This document shows, one piece after another, positions 35,701 to 43,969 of a DNA stretch of 64,000 nucleotides. How positions within the stretch are numbered: the first letter of the stretch is position 1; each line of letters opens with the position of its first letter. Location of the stretch: the NCBI RefSeq assembly GCF_032854445.1, contig NC_088302.1:10721338-10785337 (forward strand). The letters run 5' to 3'. The stretch is from Liolophura sinensis. Its lineage: Eukaryota; Mollusca; Polyplacophora; Chitonida; Chitonidae. The position numbers were made by a program, and so were the translations under genes. Under the pieces are notes generated by a model that was not told where the DNA came from, made no database searches, and saw nothing but the letters and a program-made list of their open reading frames with translations.

Positions 35701-38700
35701 TGTAATGGAAGTCTGAAGACTGCATTTCATTCAGTAGAGATATTGGATATCTTATTCGTGGAGCCAAAAGATTCTGGCGTATAAACTGTCTTACCAACTG
35801 TGTCGTATTCTTTCATTTATTTCATTAATGTTTTTCGCCATTCTCAAGAATATTTCATTTATGGTGACCATCATTATGGTAGGAGGACACCCACGACCAT
35901 CCGCAGGGTACTGCGTGGTACTAGTGAACTGGTGTTGTCTTTCGTGATGTGATTGAAGGTATGTGTCATTTTGCGGATATTTCAAAAATGGTTATGGCTA
36001 AGAAATTCAAGCTGTTTCGTCCTCATTCGGAGCGTAACAGTTGTTGTGTGCCAGTGGAGTTACAATAAATCCTGCCTGTGTCTCATTCCGACATTCGTCA
36101 TTTGAGCCGTCTTCCGCTGATTTACCGCGTGTGTAAAAACAGCTTTATCCCATTAGAATTCACTGACGTCATCGTTTTGATCCAACTGGTGAATGTTGGT
36201 ATGTATGGTTCTAATGTTACAAGCTTCAGAAAGGTCAGAAAGTGTATAATCCAGTACTTTAGAAAAGTGCCGGCATTATAGTCCATTAAGGTGCTCTGCT
36301 TTATTCCTGGAACGTCTTGTTCCGATTACAACAAAGCTGAAATACTGCATTCACACGGGCTACAGATGATATGTACCGGTATCGAACATTATTTACTCTT
36401 TAAATCCCAGTTGCCTGCACACAACCTCAGCATTTCTAACATTCATCTGTACTGGGCAGAAGACCCCCCATTGCACGTTCACCATCATCTCAACGCTTCC
36501 TATATTGACGCTCCATCCTCCAGTCAGCCGTACGCCGAAGTCAGGCGAGTCTGGGGCAGGACCTGTACACACATGGAATCAAACGAGACAAATACAACTT
36601 TTTCTTGTGACTCAGCCTCAGTTAAATACATTAATGGATTCCGAACTTTGTCGACCTAGCTCATACATGTAAATGAACTTGAAGCCCGCTAAAGATAATC
36701 AACGTAAGAGCCCAAGTTTCTAATAACAACAGACAGATAAGTACAAAAAGACGGTATGTTTGGCTTTCAGACTTACACATCATATTTACTAATCCTGGCC
36801 TCGGTCTAACTGCCTGCTTCATTCTTTAGGTATCAAAGCTGTACGCCACACAATCAGATTTTCCGTGTGTTTGAAGTAATTCTGAATTCAAATCCGCCAG
36901 TCATAAAGAATAGACCATTATAATTGCGATGAATGTAACATTCGCATCGACATGATCTAGTCTGAGCCAACCGCCATTCTCTTCGAATCACTTGACTATA
37001 TTGCGAGGTTTGAGTCGACTGCTTCAGCCATCATCTGGTAAGTGATAAACCAACTGAAGGTTGATCCCACAAAACATTTGTGGCTGAACCCAAGGCTTAA
37101 CACGTTGTCAAAATGCTCAAATTTTGGTTTTAGAAGCTGAAGCTTTTACACATTCATCTCAACATATCATTAATTAGGTAGTAAAATTTCAATTTACAGG
37201 GCTAAGCTGTGAAATCACATTTCAAAATTTTGACTTGAGTCAGAAATGGCTTTGTGGTATAAAGTCACAGGTATAACTGATAATACTGGTCCTTTGTAAG
37301 ATACTCACAATATATAATCAAACTCCTTTTAGTTGAACAACTTGGCCCCAGACTAAAGCTGCAGTTTGTTTCACTGGTACACACAACCATGGTAAATTCT
37401 GTGTCTGATGGCCAGACATCACTGAATTCTGATTCCGCCCATGATCTGTGAAACGGAAAACAGCTCATCATTGGCGACTTGACCATGGAATACTTATAGA
37501 AAAAACCTCTAAAAATCGAAGTAAGCATCATTAATAGACCGCTTAAAACTATGCATTAATATACTTTCATTTGTTTGTTTAGATTTTTGTGACAAGAGTT
37601 AAAGGCTTTCAAACATTTGAATTCTAACGTGGGTTTCAGGAACTCTGACGTCACAGGAAGTTTTTCCAACTCTAATCACGACATTGTATGTTGGAATAAC
37701 TCTTTTTACCCATGAGTAAAAGATTATTGCAATAAGGTTCCCAAAAATGCCTTCCTTCTTGGCAAAATTAGGAAAAAAACTTCCTACATACCGTCAGTAT
37801 GGCTCATAAAGCCCACCATAGTATTCGAATATTTGAATGCCTTTCAGCTCTCTTAAAAAATTTGACAAATAAATGAAAGTAATTTTACGCATAGTTTTCA
37901 ATTGTCTTTATGATGCTTCATATTTTAGCTTTCTTTTACTTTAAGCTCATTTATTTGTTTATTTCATTGGGATAAAACGACTCCAGTTTAATGTCAGAGG
38001 TCTTTTACTTGTATCACATCTTCTGTTACAAACACGCATACGTCGTGGAAACGATTCAGGTTGTACAGAAAGAGAATGTTCAGCCAAAGTACCGTGTGCG
38101 CTTCAGTTATAGGACCCGAATCGGATGGGTTTCTTTCTTGAAAGGGCAAGTCGATATTTGGGGCTTGAAACCAAATTCATAGTGCTGACCACGAAACCTT
38201 CACGCTTTGCACACCTCAAAAAATCTATTAGTTCTAACAGGAAAGTCTCTTGTCTGTACATTCTGTTGATTTAACAGAATATGTGCTCTATATTTAATAG
38301 AATTATCTGTTACAATGAAAGAATATTCTGCTGCAATAACAGAATACATTCTAGCATCACTGAGACAGATTTTTTTTTCAGAATACCAAGTTGCCGATAA
38401 CCTAAATAGGAAAATGAGTCTAATTTCTAAGTGTTGCCGACGTAAGTTCCGTATCTTTACTTCGTGTGTCTGGACCAGTGTTTATATAAGACATAGATAT
38501 ATATGGGGTTAGAATCGAGCGTCTGTTGTATGAACTAAGAACAGACTTCCCACGAAAACAGAAGGCTATGTCTCTTGTCTAATAAGACATGTACGGACAT
38601 CTAATATCAGGAAATAAATTGTCGTTCATTACATATATTCATCGATATACAGAAATTACCACGTTTTCTCAGAACTGACGACCTACAGCTATATGAATAA

Positions 38701-40356
38701 ATAAACAGGTACATACACGTTGAGTTCCAGTTGCGTTTCACATAACCAAAACGCGACCATTTGCGTCGGGTCCCAAAGAATGGCATTGGCATCATAACAA
38801 ACCGGATACCACGTGGAATTCTCTGCGGACACGCGCACTTCAACCTGCCCCCTTCGTTCCTTCTCCCCACGGACTCTGACCAACTGATCCGCCGACTGGT
38901 GATGAATAGTCGTATTTGACAAGTCCCCTTGAACTGTTAAGAGACGATTTTTTTATGCATGACATATTTATTTATTCGATTACTGAAAAATTATTCATTT
39001 TTAATACAGATCTCAGGTTTGTGAGTGGACGAAAACGCCATTTTTGATATATAAAAGCATGGTCAACTTCAGCTTGTGTTATGTTTGATATACAGAGCCA
39101 GGGTCCACTTCAGCTTGTGTTATGTTTGATATACAGAGCCAGGGTCCACTTCACCTTGTGTAGTGTTTGATATACAGAGCCAATGTCCACTTCAGCTTGT
39201 GTTATGTTTGATATACAGAGCCAATGTCCACTTCAGCTTGTGTTATGTTTGATATAGAGAGCCAGGGTCCACTTCAGCTTGTGTTATGTTTGATATAGAG
39301 AGCCAGGGTCCACTTCAGCTTGTGTAGTGTTTGATATAGAGAGCCAATGTCCACTAAACTTGTGTTATGTTTGATATAGAAAGCCAGGGTCCACTTCAGC
39401 TTGTGTAGTGTTTGATATACAGAACCAGGGTCCACTTCAGCTTGTGTTATGTTTGATATACAGAGCCAGGGTCCACTTCAGCTTGTGTAGTGTTTGATAT
39501 ACAGAGCCAGGGTCCACTTCAGCTTGTGTTATGTTTGATATACAGAACCAGGGTCCACTTCAGCTTGTGTTATGTTTGATATAGAGAGCCAGGGTCCACT
39601 TCAGCTTGTGTAGTGTTTGATATACAGAGCCAGGGTCCACTTCAGCTTGTGTAGTGTTTGATATAGAGAGCCAATGTCCACTAAACTTGTGTTATGTTTG
39701 ATATAGAAAGCCAGGGTCCACTTCAGCTTGTGTAGTGTTTGATATACAGAACCAGGGTCCACTTCAGCTTGTGTTATGTTTGATATACAGAGCCAGGGTC
39801 CACTTCAGCTTGTGTAGTGTTTGATATACAGAACCAGGGTCCACTTCAGCTTGTGTTATGTTTGATATACAGAACCAGGGTCCACTTCAGCTTGTGTTAT
39901 GTTTGATATAGAGAGCCAGGGTCCACTTCAGCTTGTGTAGTGTTTGATATAGAGAGCCAGGGTCCACTTCAGCTTGTGTAGTGTTTGATATACAGAGCCA
40001 GGGTCCACTTCAGCTTGTGTAGTGTTTGATATACAGAACCAGGGTCCACTTCAGCTTGTGTAGTGTTTGATATACAGAGCCAGGGTCCACTTCAGCTTGT
40101 GTTATGTTTGATATAGAAAGCCAGGATAAATGTGCTAACACAAAATAAACATACATATACTACCACATATAGTACTAATACCTATCATGTCTATGAATAG
40201 CACAAATTGTGAAATTCGTGAAAGAAAGCCAAGAGGAAAATAGGCGAATACACACTTTGTAACAAGCTGAAATCTTGTCCCTGTCAGTGACTTACCTGTG
40301 AGAAGTAAGCCTGTGATACATGTACCAAGGGTGAGAATTGTGGATGGAGTCCACAT
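17707..40356 (-). CDS. SRCR gene 2: receptor with signal peptide, five group A SRCR domains and a transmembrane exon
   Basis: Reading right to left, the exons are 40296-40356 (signal peptide), then five SRCR domains. SRCR1 is 38717-38933 with 37309-37445. SRCR2 is 36397-36562 with 35084-35244. SRCR3 is 34727-34898 with 34104-34270. SRCR4 is 32908-33061 with 31140-31321. SRCR5 is 29164-29314 with 21364-21542. A possible linker (19988-20041), the transmembrane exon (18536-18659) and two tentative tail exons follow. All junctions up to the end of SRCR5 keep frame: phase 1 between domains, phase 2 inside domains. Each domain has six cysteines. The product would be a type I surface receptor of the scavenger-receptor class. 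Its last two domains match gene 1. The transmembrane exon is one base off frame, so the gene may be a pseudogene or the sequence may have an error there. Ligand and tissue are unknown. Confidence 0.82.
17994..18049 (-). CDS. Tentative cytoplasmic-tail exon of gene 2
   Basis: Minus-strand acceptor tttgacttctag and donor cct|gtaagt (a consensus donor) bound 56 bp. In phase 1, which matches the end of the transmembrane exon, it reads VASNPGRSSTYLGGGFQP with no stop and ends in phase 0. Small, polar and tail-like, but there is no homology to confirm it. Confidence 0.33.
18536..18659 (-). CDS. Gene 2 transmembrane exon, apparently frameshifted
   Basis: The acceptor is tgtttgcttacag and the donor is gcag|gtaact. 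The incoming phase 1 frame reads GSVPTRTGTTTFVVF, a linker like that of gene 1, but then loses the helix. The frame one base away reads TVVSVIVMAFFGVVTYIVI followed by RRCRGA, a clear transmembrane helix with stop-transfer, and leaves in phase 1. At 124 bp the exon is one base longer than a symmetric phase 1 exon; the gene 1 counterpart is 180 bp. A single extra base in the T run of GTCGTTTTTTACTG would explain this. Confidence 0.6.
18890..19320. repeat. 50-bp minisatellite
   Basis: About eight copies of a 50-bp unit, of the form aacaagatactgacacgaca plus tatgacaccacacacgacat and cacgcctagt. It lies in the gene 2 intron upstream (in transcript terms) of the transmembrane exon and directly next to another array. 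Confidence 0.85.
19321..19850. repeat. 38-bp minisatellite
   Basis: About 13 copies of a 38-bp unit of the form gctgacaccgcacacaacag plus cacgtcaagccacagtat, adjoining the 50-bp array but with an unrelated unit. Confidence 0.88.
19988..20041 (-). CDS. Possible juxtamembrane linker exon of gene 2
   Basis: The minus-strand acceptor is gccatttctacag and the donor is acaa|gtaaga. The 54-bp exon is symmetric, phase 1 to phase 1, reading KSPACRDGSSSCKAKPT, a short polar stretch that could sit between SRCR5 and the membrane. Because it is symmetric it could be skipped without changing frame. Phase 0 is also open, so the assignment is not secure. Confidence 0.38.
20150..20300 (-). repeat. Possible tRNA-derived repeat, - orientation
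   Basis: The minus strand carries a B-box-like gcaggttcgaaaccggggga at about 20160-20180. No cloverleaf with paired acceptor ends could be drawn, so it is more likely a second SINE type than a tRNA gene. Confidence 0.3.
20960..21185 (+). repeat. Two internally deleted SINE copies in tandem
   Basis: Two pieces, about 20967-21060 and 21075-21185, each join the tRNA-like head (cttgtggttagcgtcctagc type) directly to the tail (aaatgaaatattgtttagta). The SINE body is missing from both. The shared deletion suggests a short subfamily or a local duplication. Confidence 0.65.
21364..21542 (-). CDS. Gene 2 exon: second half of SRCR domain 5
   Basis: The minus-strand acceptor is gattttatgttttag and the donor is caaag|gtgggt. 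It reads TQAKVLSTDIRPLSTGPVFL, then VTCTGKERHILSCPYSKVGV and SNCSHDLAVAIECKRRK, with four cysteines. Phase 2 in, phase 1 out. It matches the gene 1 exon 7429-7601 over its whole length. Confidence 0.87.
21680..21960. repeat. 32-bp minisatellite
   Basis: About nine copies of a 32-bp unit of the form gaacctttaaacagacaatg plus tccttctgatat. It lies just 3' to the SRCR5 second exon on the forward coordinate axis, in the largest intron of gene 2. Confidence 0.85.
22195..22345 (-). repeat. SINE fragment, - orientation
   Basis: Inverted SINE body and head (cgaccacccgcaggttgttg, then aaactcacagtgatcgcatt ggtgag), diverged at the tail end. Confidence 0.6.
22346..23052. other. Intron sequence, nothing recognised
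   Basis: Unique sequence in the large intron of gene 2 between the SINE fragment and the macrosatellite. A 69-codon open frame at 22420-22629 (+) shows no domain. Confidence 0.45.
23053..27741. repeat. 1.17-kb macrosatellite, four copies, with nested 17-bp repeat
   Basis: Copies begin with cgcttgattaaatctaccat at 23053, 24221, 25389 and 26574, and the last ends at about 27741. Copy lengths are 1168, 1168, 1185 and 1168 bp. Each copy has about 290 bp of unique sequence, then about 790 bp of 17-bp repeats (gctgtggagttaggaag and tgtggtgttatgaatgg types), then a conserved end with ttaaataaaatgaaatgaaa. Copies are nearly identical. Differences are in steps of 17 bp. The array sits in the intron between the two exons of SRCR5 of gene 2. 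A 91-codon open frame recurs in the first three copies (74 codons in the fourth), made entirely of the 17-bp repeat. Confidence 0.95.
27925..28735. repeat. About 15-bp minisatellite
   Basis: Roughly 50 irregular copies of ctgactatacaggaga-like units, with spacing that varies by a few bases. Adjoins the macrosatellite within the same intron. Confidence 0.88.
29164..29314 (-). CDS. Gene 2 exon: first half of SRCR domain 5
   Basis: The minus-strand acceptor is tatgacatacag and the donor is cggag|gtaggc. It reads PMRLVGGPSSTSGRLEVSVN, then GRWGTVCRRHFSSQAAKVAC and RQMGL. Two cysteines; phase 1 in, phase 2 out; 151 bp as in the gene 1 exon 6757-6907. A different minus-strand frame is open longer here, but the splice sites and the SRCR motifs fix this one. 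Confidence 0.87.
29345..31139. other. Gene 2 intron between SRCR4 and SRCR5
   Basis: Mostly unique AT-rich sequence. At 30030-30110 and about 30180-30235 (minus strand) there are two pieces of another dispersed repeat (tggttgaaatattgccgatg followed by tggcgttaagcc), the type of SINE tail common in mollusc genomes. No coding exon was seen. Confidence 0.5.
31140..31321 (-). CDS. Gene 2 exon: second half of SRCR domain 4
   Basis: The minus-strand acceptor is ttcttccattcag and the donor is a|gtaagt (perfect consensus). It reads ATVWPNEGFGLADLNTIVWP, then FNCKGNETSLLTCTRRTATS and GLCTHDKDVAVSCKT. Four cysteines; phase 2 in, phase 1 out. Paralogue of the gene 1 exon 5943-6124. Confidence 0.88.
31740..32800. 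repeat. 43-bp minisatellite in SRCR4 intron
   Basis: About 24 copies of a 43-bp unit, of the form gggatgttggggtgacacac plus actacagggtgggaacactg and tca. It fills most of the phase 2 intron of SRCR4. Several open frames of 60-155 codons on both strands are products of the repeat. Confidence 0.9.
32908..33061 (-). CDS. Gene 2 exon: first half of SRCR domain 4
   Basis: The minus-strand acceptor is ctttttgcactgcag and the donor is aaggag|gtaaaa. It reads DYEVRLVGGDGKVGRVEMKL, then GHIWWTFCSQGFSDREAGVV and C. Phase 1 in, phase 2 out. CSQGFSDREAGVVC is identical to the gene 1 exon 4680-4827. The end of the exon (RERRHFPRR) departs from the usual CRQLGF pattern. Confidence 0.87.
33780..34130. repeat. 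37-bp minisatellite reaching into the SRCR3 exon end
   Basis: About nine copies near 37 bp of the type ctgatgatttactacctgcg plus tgaggtcacatttccga. The copies nearest 34.1 kb contain the 3' end of the SRCR3 exon and its donor (minus strand tcggaattgtgtgctcgttt), so the array has grown out of the exon-intron border. Confidence 0.85.
34104..34270 (-). CDS. Gene 2 exon: second half of SRCR domain 3
   Basis: The minus-strand acceptor is tgtgtctgttccag and the donor is gttttt-type t|gtgagt. It reads TYVRAIPGSAIFTWDNRPDI, then VRFKCSGTEESLSECTREVS and HVCNGPVGIVCSF. Four cysteines; phase 2 in, phase 1 out. An upstream donor inside the cysteine codon region is possible, because the end is repeated downstream. 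Confidence 0.83.
34375..34665. repeat. About 50-bp irregular minisatellite in SRCR3 intron
   Basis: Six or so copies of agaaaccaacacaggtggta-type units separated by variable spacers (34-56 bp), next to a (ta)n run at about 34353-34370. Confidence 0.75.
34727..34898 (-). CDS. Gene 2 exon: first half of SRCR domain 3
   Basis: The minus-strand acceptor is aattccttgtag and the donor is cccag|gtggga. It reads RLFDKSITLLRTTGRLEVYL, then RGNWTPVCDTRIIDDNVAKV and ACREM. Two cysteines. The first two bases (GT) complete a TGT cysteine codon begun by the last base of the SRCR2 exon, so the last cysteine of SRCR2 spans the intron. Confidence 0.86.
35084..35244 (-). CDS. Gene 2 exon: second half of SRCR domain 2
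   Basis: The minus-strand acceptor is tctctttttcag and the donor is gaat|gtaaga. It reads VYKYHTLKMPGANFTLLSFR, then CRGNESRLIECPHAPMTDAI and PCNFTAFVE, with the closing cysteine completed by the next exon. Phase 2 in, phase 1 out. Confidence 0.87.
35815..35915 (-). repeat. SINE fragment, - orientation
   Basis: Inverted SINE tail and body (cattctcaagaatatttcat then cacgaccatccgcaggg), degraded, within a gene 2 intron. Confidence 0.65.
36397..36562 (-). CDS. Gene 2 exon: first half of SRCR domain 2
   Basis: The minus-strand acceptor is catgtgtgtacag and the donor is aaaga|gtaaat. It reads DFGVRLTGGWSVNIGSVEMM, then VNVQWGVFCPVQMNVRNAEV and VCRQLGFK. Two cysteines; phase 1 in, phase 2 out. 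Its first two bases (GT) complete the last cysteine of SRCR1. A longer open frame on the opposite strand here is a shadow. Confidence 0.87.
37070..37257. mobile_element. MITE, family A (diverged copy)
   Basis: Same interior as 13700-13905 (cacgttgtcaaaatgctcaa, and aatttacagggct) with a right end tttgacttgagtcagaaatg plus gctttgtgg. The left end (cccacaaaacatttgtgg) has decayed. Confidence 0.5.
37309..37445 (-). CDS. Gene 2 exon: second half of SRCR domain 1
   Basis: The minus-strand acceptor is ttccgtttcacag and the donor is att|gtgagt. It reads SEFSDVWPSDTEFTMVVCTS, then ETNCSFSLGPSCSTKRSLII and Y, with the closing cysteine completed by the next exon. At 137 bp it is the shortest second half, and its motifs are the least typical (C.SE instead of C.GNE). 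Confidence 0.8.
37446..38716. other. SRCR1 intron with a dispersed repeat
   Basis: At about 38260-38400 lies a copy of a repeat that recurs inverted at 61840-61990 (shared acagaatacattctagcatc and neighbouring bases). A 63-codon open frame at 37991-38182 (+) resembles no family I can name. No further SRCR exon was seen. Confidence 0.5.
38717..38933 (-). CDS. Gene 2 exon: first half of SRCR domain 1
   Basis: The minus-strand acceptor is cgtctcttaacag and the donor is aacgt|gtatgt. It has a polar lead (LSNTTIHHQSADQ), then LVRVRGEKERRGQVEVRVSA and NSTWYPVCYDANAI, ending VAFWLCETQLELN. Two cysteines. The domain is more diverged than SRCR2-5. At 217 bp it is longer than the others because it also carries the mature N-terminus after the signal peptide. 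Phase 1 in, phase 2 out. Confidence 0.83.
39040..40125. repeat. 41-bp minisatellite in first intron of gene 2
   Basis: About 26 well conserved copies of a 41-bp unit, of the form cagcttgtgttatgtttgat plus atacagagccagggtccact and t. It has two variant positions (ttatg/tagtg, tacag/tagag) that are shared in blocks, suggesting segmental copying. Confidence 0.93.
40296..40356 (-). CDS. Gene 2 first coding exon: signal peptide
   Basis: Reads MWTPSTILTLGTCITGLLLT and ends at a strong phase 1 donor (acag|gtaagt). A short N-region, a hydrophobic core and small residues near the end make a typical signal peptide. Phase 1 joins directly to the SRCR1 exon at 38933. An in-frame ATG 36 bases upstream (40392) would add 12 residues (MGLEESNVRFSG). 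I chose the inner ATG because it gives the normal signal-peptide shape. Confidence 0.75.
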
Positions 40357-40392
40357 GCCCGAAAACCGTACGTTAGATTCTTCTAGTCCCAT

Positions 40393-43036
40393 GAGTCAAT
40401 CCAAACCTTCCACACCATTCCCTCTTCAGGTCACCAGTGGATATTAACTAACTATGAGTCTGCGTTTGGTATGAATCATGTTTTTAGTCAACCTTAAAAA
40501 CCAAAAATGCTTGTATTTGTGAGCAGTGAACAGATTAGGCTACAGCATGATGTACAATATTCGTTCCAACCCAGTGACTGTAAGTCGCGTCAAAGGCCAA
40601 TCCACATGTATAAAATGAGGGAATGGTGTGGCTTACAAATATTCATGTATACACACACACACAAAAACATACAAACATGGCTTAGAAACACACTTTCGTC
40701 TTACAATAACTCCCAACCTATATATAGACATAAAATGAAACTTCTAGAGGCAATGGTGCGAAACATCATAACCATTGCTTTGTTCGGCTATGTTATGTTA
40801 ATAGATATGCTCAGGGTGTAGATGCCTACATTGCGAAATCCTTACTGAATAGTTGTTATCATTTTGAGACGATTAACAAAAGCAAATAAAATCAAGTTTA
40901 AATTTCCATGAACAAATTTATAAACCATTCAGACTTGGACACCTGTTTAAAAGTGAATCTCTGCTCTTAAAGTGCCATCCATCTTCTCCAAAAGATGCTG
41001 AACGTGGAAGTGGTTCAAGAGTAATGCCGAATGCATATGCTCAACTTTATTATTATTTTTTTTGGACTGAACTGGTTTTCGTTTAACGACAAACCCAAAA
41101 ATTTTTAACGTAGTCATGGTGATCATTTTTTTTCTCGGTGTGCCCAGAAGTTAATCACTGACGTTTAGGAGGTCACTAGCGAACTTGCTCGCATGTGACA
41201 AACAGATAGGTGAAAGACAAGTGGACTGAAATGACCAAGGTACCGTCATGCGCTGATTATTATCAGCGAAACTCCACAGGAGGTGAGGGCAAGAGGGCTT
41301 AAAGTTCCCTGTCCGGGTTTGAACCCGCACATTCTCTATCCTAGGTAATGAAAGGCAAACCCCTTAACCCCTCAGCCACGCTTCTCACTTCCCCAATCCC
41401 ATCAATTAGAGAACTAAAAACATCAGAAAGAATCATAGATGTCACTCAGTCATATGTGACACGATGACGGAATCCCAGTTCCCAGTGTCCACTTCTCGCA
41501 AACCACTGGTAATGTTAGCCATGCTCTGACATGCTTCCACAGGACTATCTCAGATCTACAACAAGACTTTAAAGGATATATTTTTTGCATATATATTTGA
41601 GTATTCATTAATAATACTTCTGTTTTATGCATTTTTAACCATTTATCGGGAATATTCGGAAATGACGTCATCGATGAACCTACGGGGATTACAGGATCAG
41701 CTTAGCACTCCCAATTCGCAAAATGAAGATATCTAAACAGAGCAGACTAAAATAAAACTGGAACCTACACAGGAAGTTTTACATGTAACGGACACATTGT
41801 TGGAAGAAGATGAAGATTGCAGGCATAAAATGCGATTACAAACTAATTTCTTGATTGATTCGGCTGACTGATATTTAACTCTGTGCCCCAAAACTTGCCA
41901 TTATGTGAAGACGAGTGACTTATGACTAACACTATTCGACCAAGGAGAGAAAGATGTGTGAACAATTTTAGTGGTGTAGTTCTTCTGGTTCGCTCTGTTA
42001 TTTTAAAAGGCATTACATTTTTACTTAGTGAGAATACTGATGGAATGTGGTTCGAGTCTGTAATTTTTCTGCTATCCGACCACGAGGAGTTGTTAGGTGT
42101 GTTTGCATAGACTGTGCCTTTTTTCAGTTCCTAAGCACTGTTTATATGGCGCATGCAACTCACTACAGAATTCATTCAACATTTGAATGCATCTAACTCT
42201 AAAAAGAATAAATCAACAATAAGTGTTGTACATATTATATAACATCCATACATATTAAAACAAATTTGTAGCGCAAGGTAAACTAAAATATATTTTAGTT
42301 ACCGGTATATAATTATAATTTCAAATATAATTTGTGGATCTGTATGGGATTAAGTTTGAAAGTGTATACATATACATTGATTTATTTTTTTATTTGATTG
42401 ATGTTTTACGCCGTACTCAAGAATATTTCACTTATACGACGGCGACCAGAAATCGACAATGTTTGGACATTTGACATTCTTATTTGATATTATAGGTGAG
42501 TAACGTAGACAGTTAAATGCCTTCTGCCTGTGAATTGAGATTTGTGCTTTCAAATTACAGAGCATATTGGAAAGATTCAGTTAGCATTCATTAATCTGAC
42601 CAATGTCCAGTAAAGTGCTTTGGTACTCAAGAATGCCAAGGCTCGTAAAGTGCTTGATACTCAGGAATGCTGATTAGCGTGGTGCTTACAAATTGATATC
42701 ATGTAATTATTGCAATAGTCAGTCTGACCATCTCTTTGTGGCTGTTCTCTCTCTTTGGCACAGTTCATGCCTGCCAGTCTGCTACACTCCAACCGCCTCC
42801 AACTTAACGCCTGTCATAATGTATTGAACACATATAGACTGGGTTGTTGTCGTAAGGCCCATAGGCACTCACGTCGGACAGGGGCTTATGTATCCAATTC
42901 GCACAAAGCACATTTCAGTTCGGACCCGAATCAGATTTCTTTCCGTCGAGGATCGAAAAGTTATGGGCCTTGTGAGCAATTTGGTGGAGCTAAAAAACAC
43001 TTATTAAGTCGGTAATCTAAACATAATTATAATCAT
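40393..43036. other. Upstream of gene 2: repeats, no recognisable gene
   Basis: The promoter of gene 2 should lie just right of 40.4 kb, but no clear TATA box or initiator was seen. A tRNA-like repeat lies at 41285-41398 and a SINE tail at about 42390-42452 (minus orientation). The open frame at 42755-43015 (+, 86 codons) has no recognisable domain. Confidence 0.45.
41285..41398 (-). repeat. tRNA-derived SINE head, - orientation
   Basis: The minus strand reads agcgtggctgaggggttaag (A box region) and, about 55 bases later, gtgcgggttcaaacccggac (B box). This is like a Leu- or Ser-type tRNA. The ends do not pair as an acceptor stem and the sequence continues without break, so it is a SINE head and not a tRNA gene. 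Confidence 0.55.
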
Positions 43037-43690
43037 TGTCAACCAAAATGGACGTTCCAGGTCAATGATCGCTAGGCAATTCCCAAGACAACGTTTTAAC
43101 ACAAACCACCAAAGAACTAAGAAAATATATAGGACAGAATCATCCAAAGAGAAGCAGTTAGCAGTTTCCAGTGTTGTTGGAAAGACGTAAGGAATATTCC
43201 AGGAGAATAAATGAAATTAGTATTTAATTCGTGTTCCATATAAGTTTCCCATGATCAAAATAACTACCTCAGTTGCGCTTTGATTGCAACTGTTCATATA
43301 TCCAACGTGGTGGTCTAATTCAACATGATGAATATACAGTTCCTAGCCTGTAGGTGAATCCGTGCGTCGTAGTAGACATTCCTACACCAGCCGTCAACCA
43401 ATTAGGATGTTCCAGGTCAATAATCGCAAGGCCAAATCCTAAGACGACGTATAACACATAACACCAAAGAACATAGAAAGTATATAAAGTACAAAAATAG
43501 GACGGAATCATGCAGAAAGTACCAGATTTCAATGATGTAGGAGAGACGTAGCATATGTTGTAGGGGACTGAGAGAAATCAGTATTCAAATGGTGTACCGA
43601 TACTAGAATACCAGTTTTCGATAACAAAATATGTATCTCAGTTGCACTTTGATTGTGACTGTTCATAAATCCAACGTGGGGATCGAATCC
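43037..43690. repeat. Tandem duplication of about 350 bp
   Basis: The block gttccaggtcaatgatcgc... ending tgttcatatatccaacgtgg (43037-43320) recurs at 43391-43685 with scattered substitutions and indels. Offset is about 353 bp. Confidence 0.75.
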
Positions 43691-43864
43691 AGAGATTCTG
43701 GACGTTCTGTCCATATTTACTTAAAACAGAATTATATTTATTGCAAAACTTAAGGAACTTGGAGTGAAGGCGTTTTTGATGGAATAACCTTGACACACTA
43801 GTTTTTGCAGTAATAAATTCGGTGATTCCGATGAAAAACCTTAATATACCTAAATATCTAACGA

Positions 43865-43969
43865 ATGGACCCACATTCGTGCGGCTAATACTTTATAATC
43901 CTGCAATTACACTGCGGCCAATCTTAAACCCAAGTGCTCTTGATAATAGTTTGTCAACAATTCTGACAG
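43865..43969. repeat. Left arm of a 105-bp inverted repeat
   Basis: From tggacccacattcgtgcggc to caacaattctgacag. It is found again, nearly identical and inverted, at 44725-44828, with about 755 bp between the arms. Because both arms are open in the same frame, similar peptides (ITLRPILNPSALDNSLSTIL) appear on opposite strands. Confidence 0.85.

Noticed and set aside
41285..41398. Possible tRNA-Leu or tRNA-Ser gene on the minus strand
   Set aside because: A and B boxes are good, but the acceptor stem does not pair and the sequence continues as a repeat, so it is called a SINE head.
41450..41671. Minus-strand frame considered as the first half of an FTP lectin domain
   Set aside because: The spacing of cysteines and tryptophans does not fit and there is no splice-site support.
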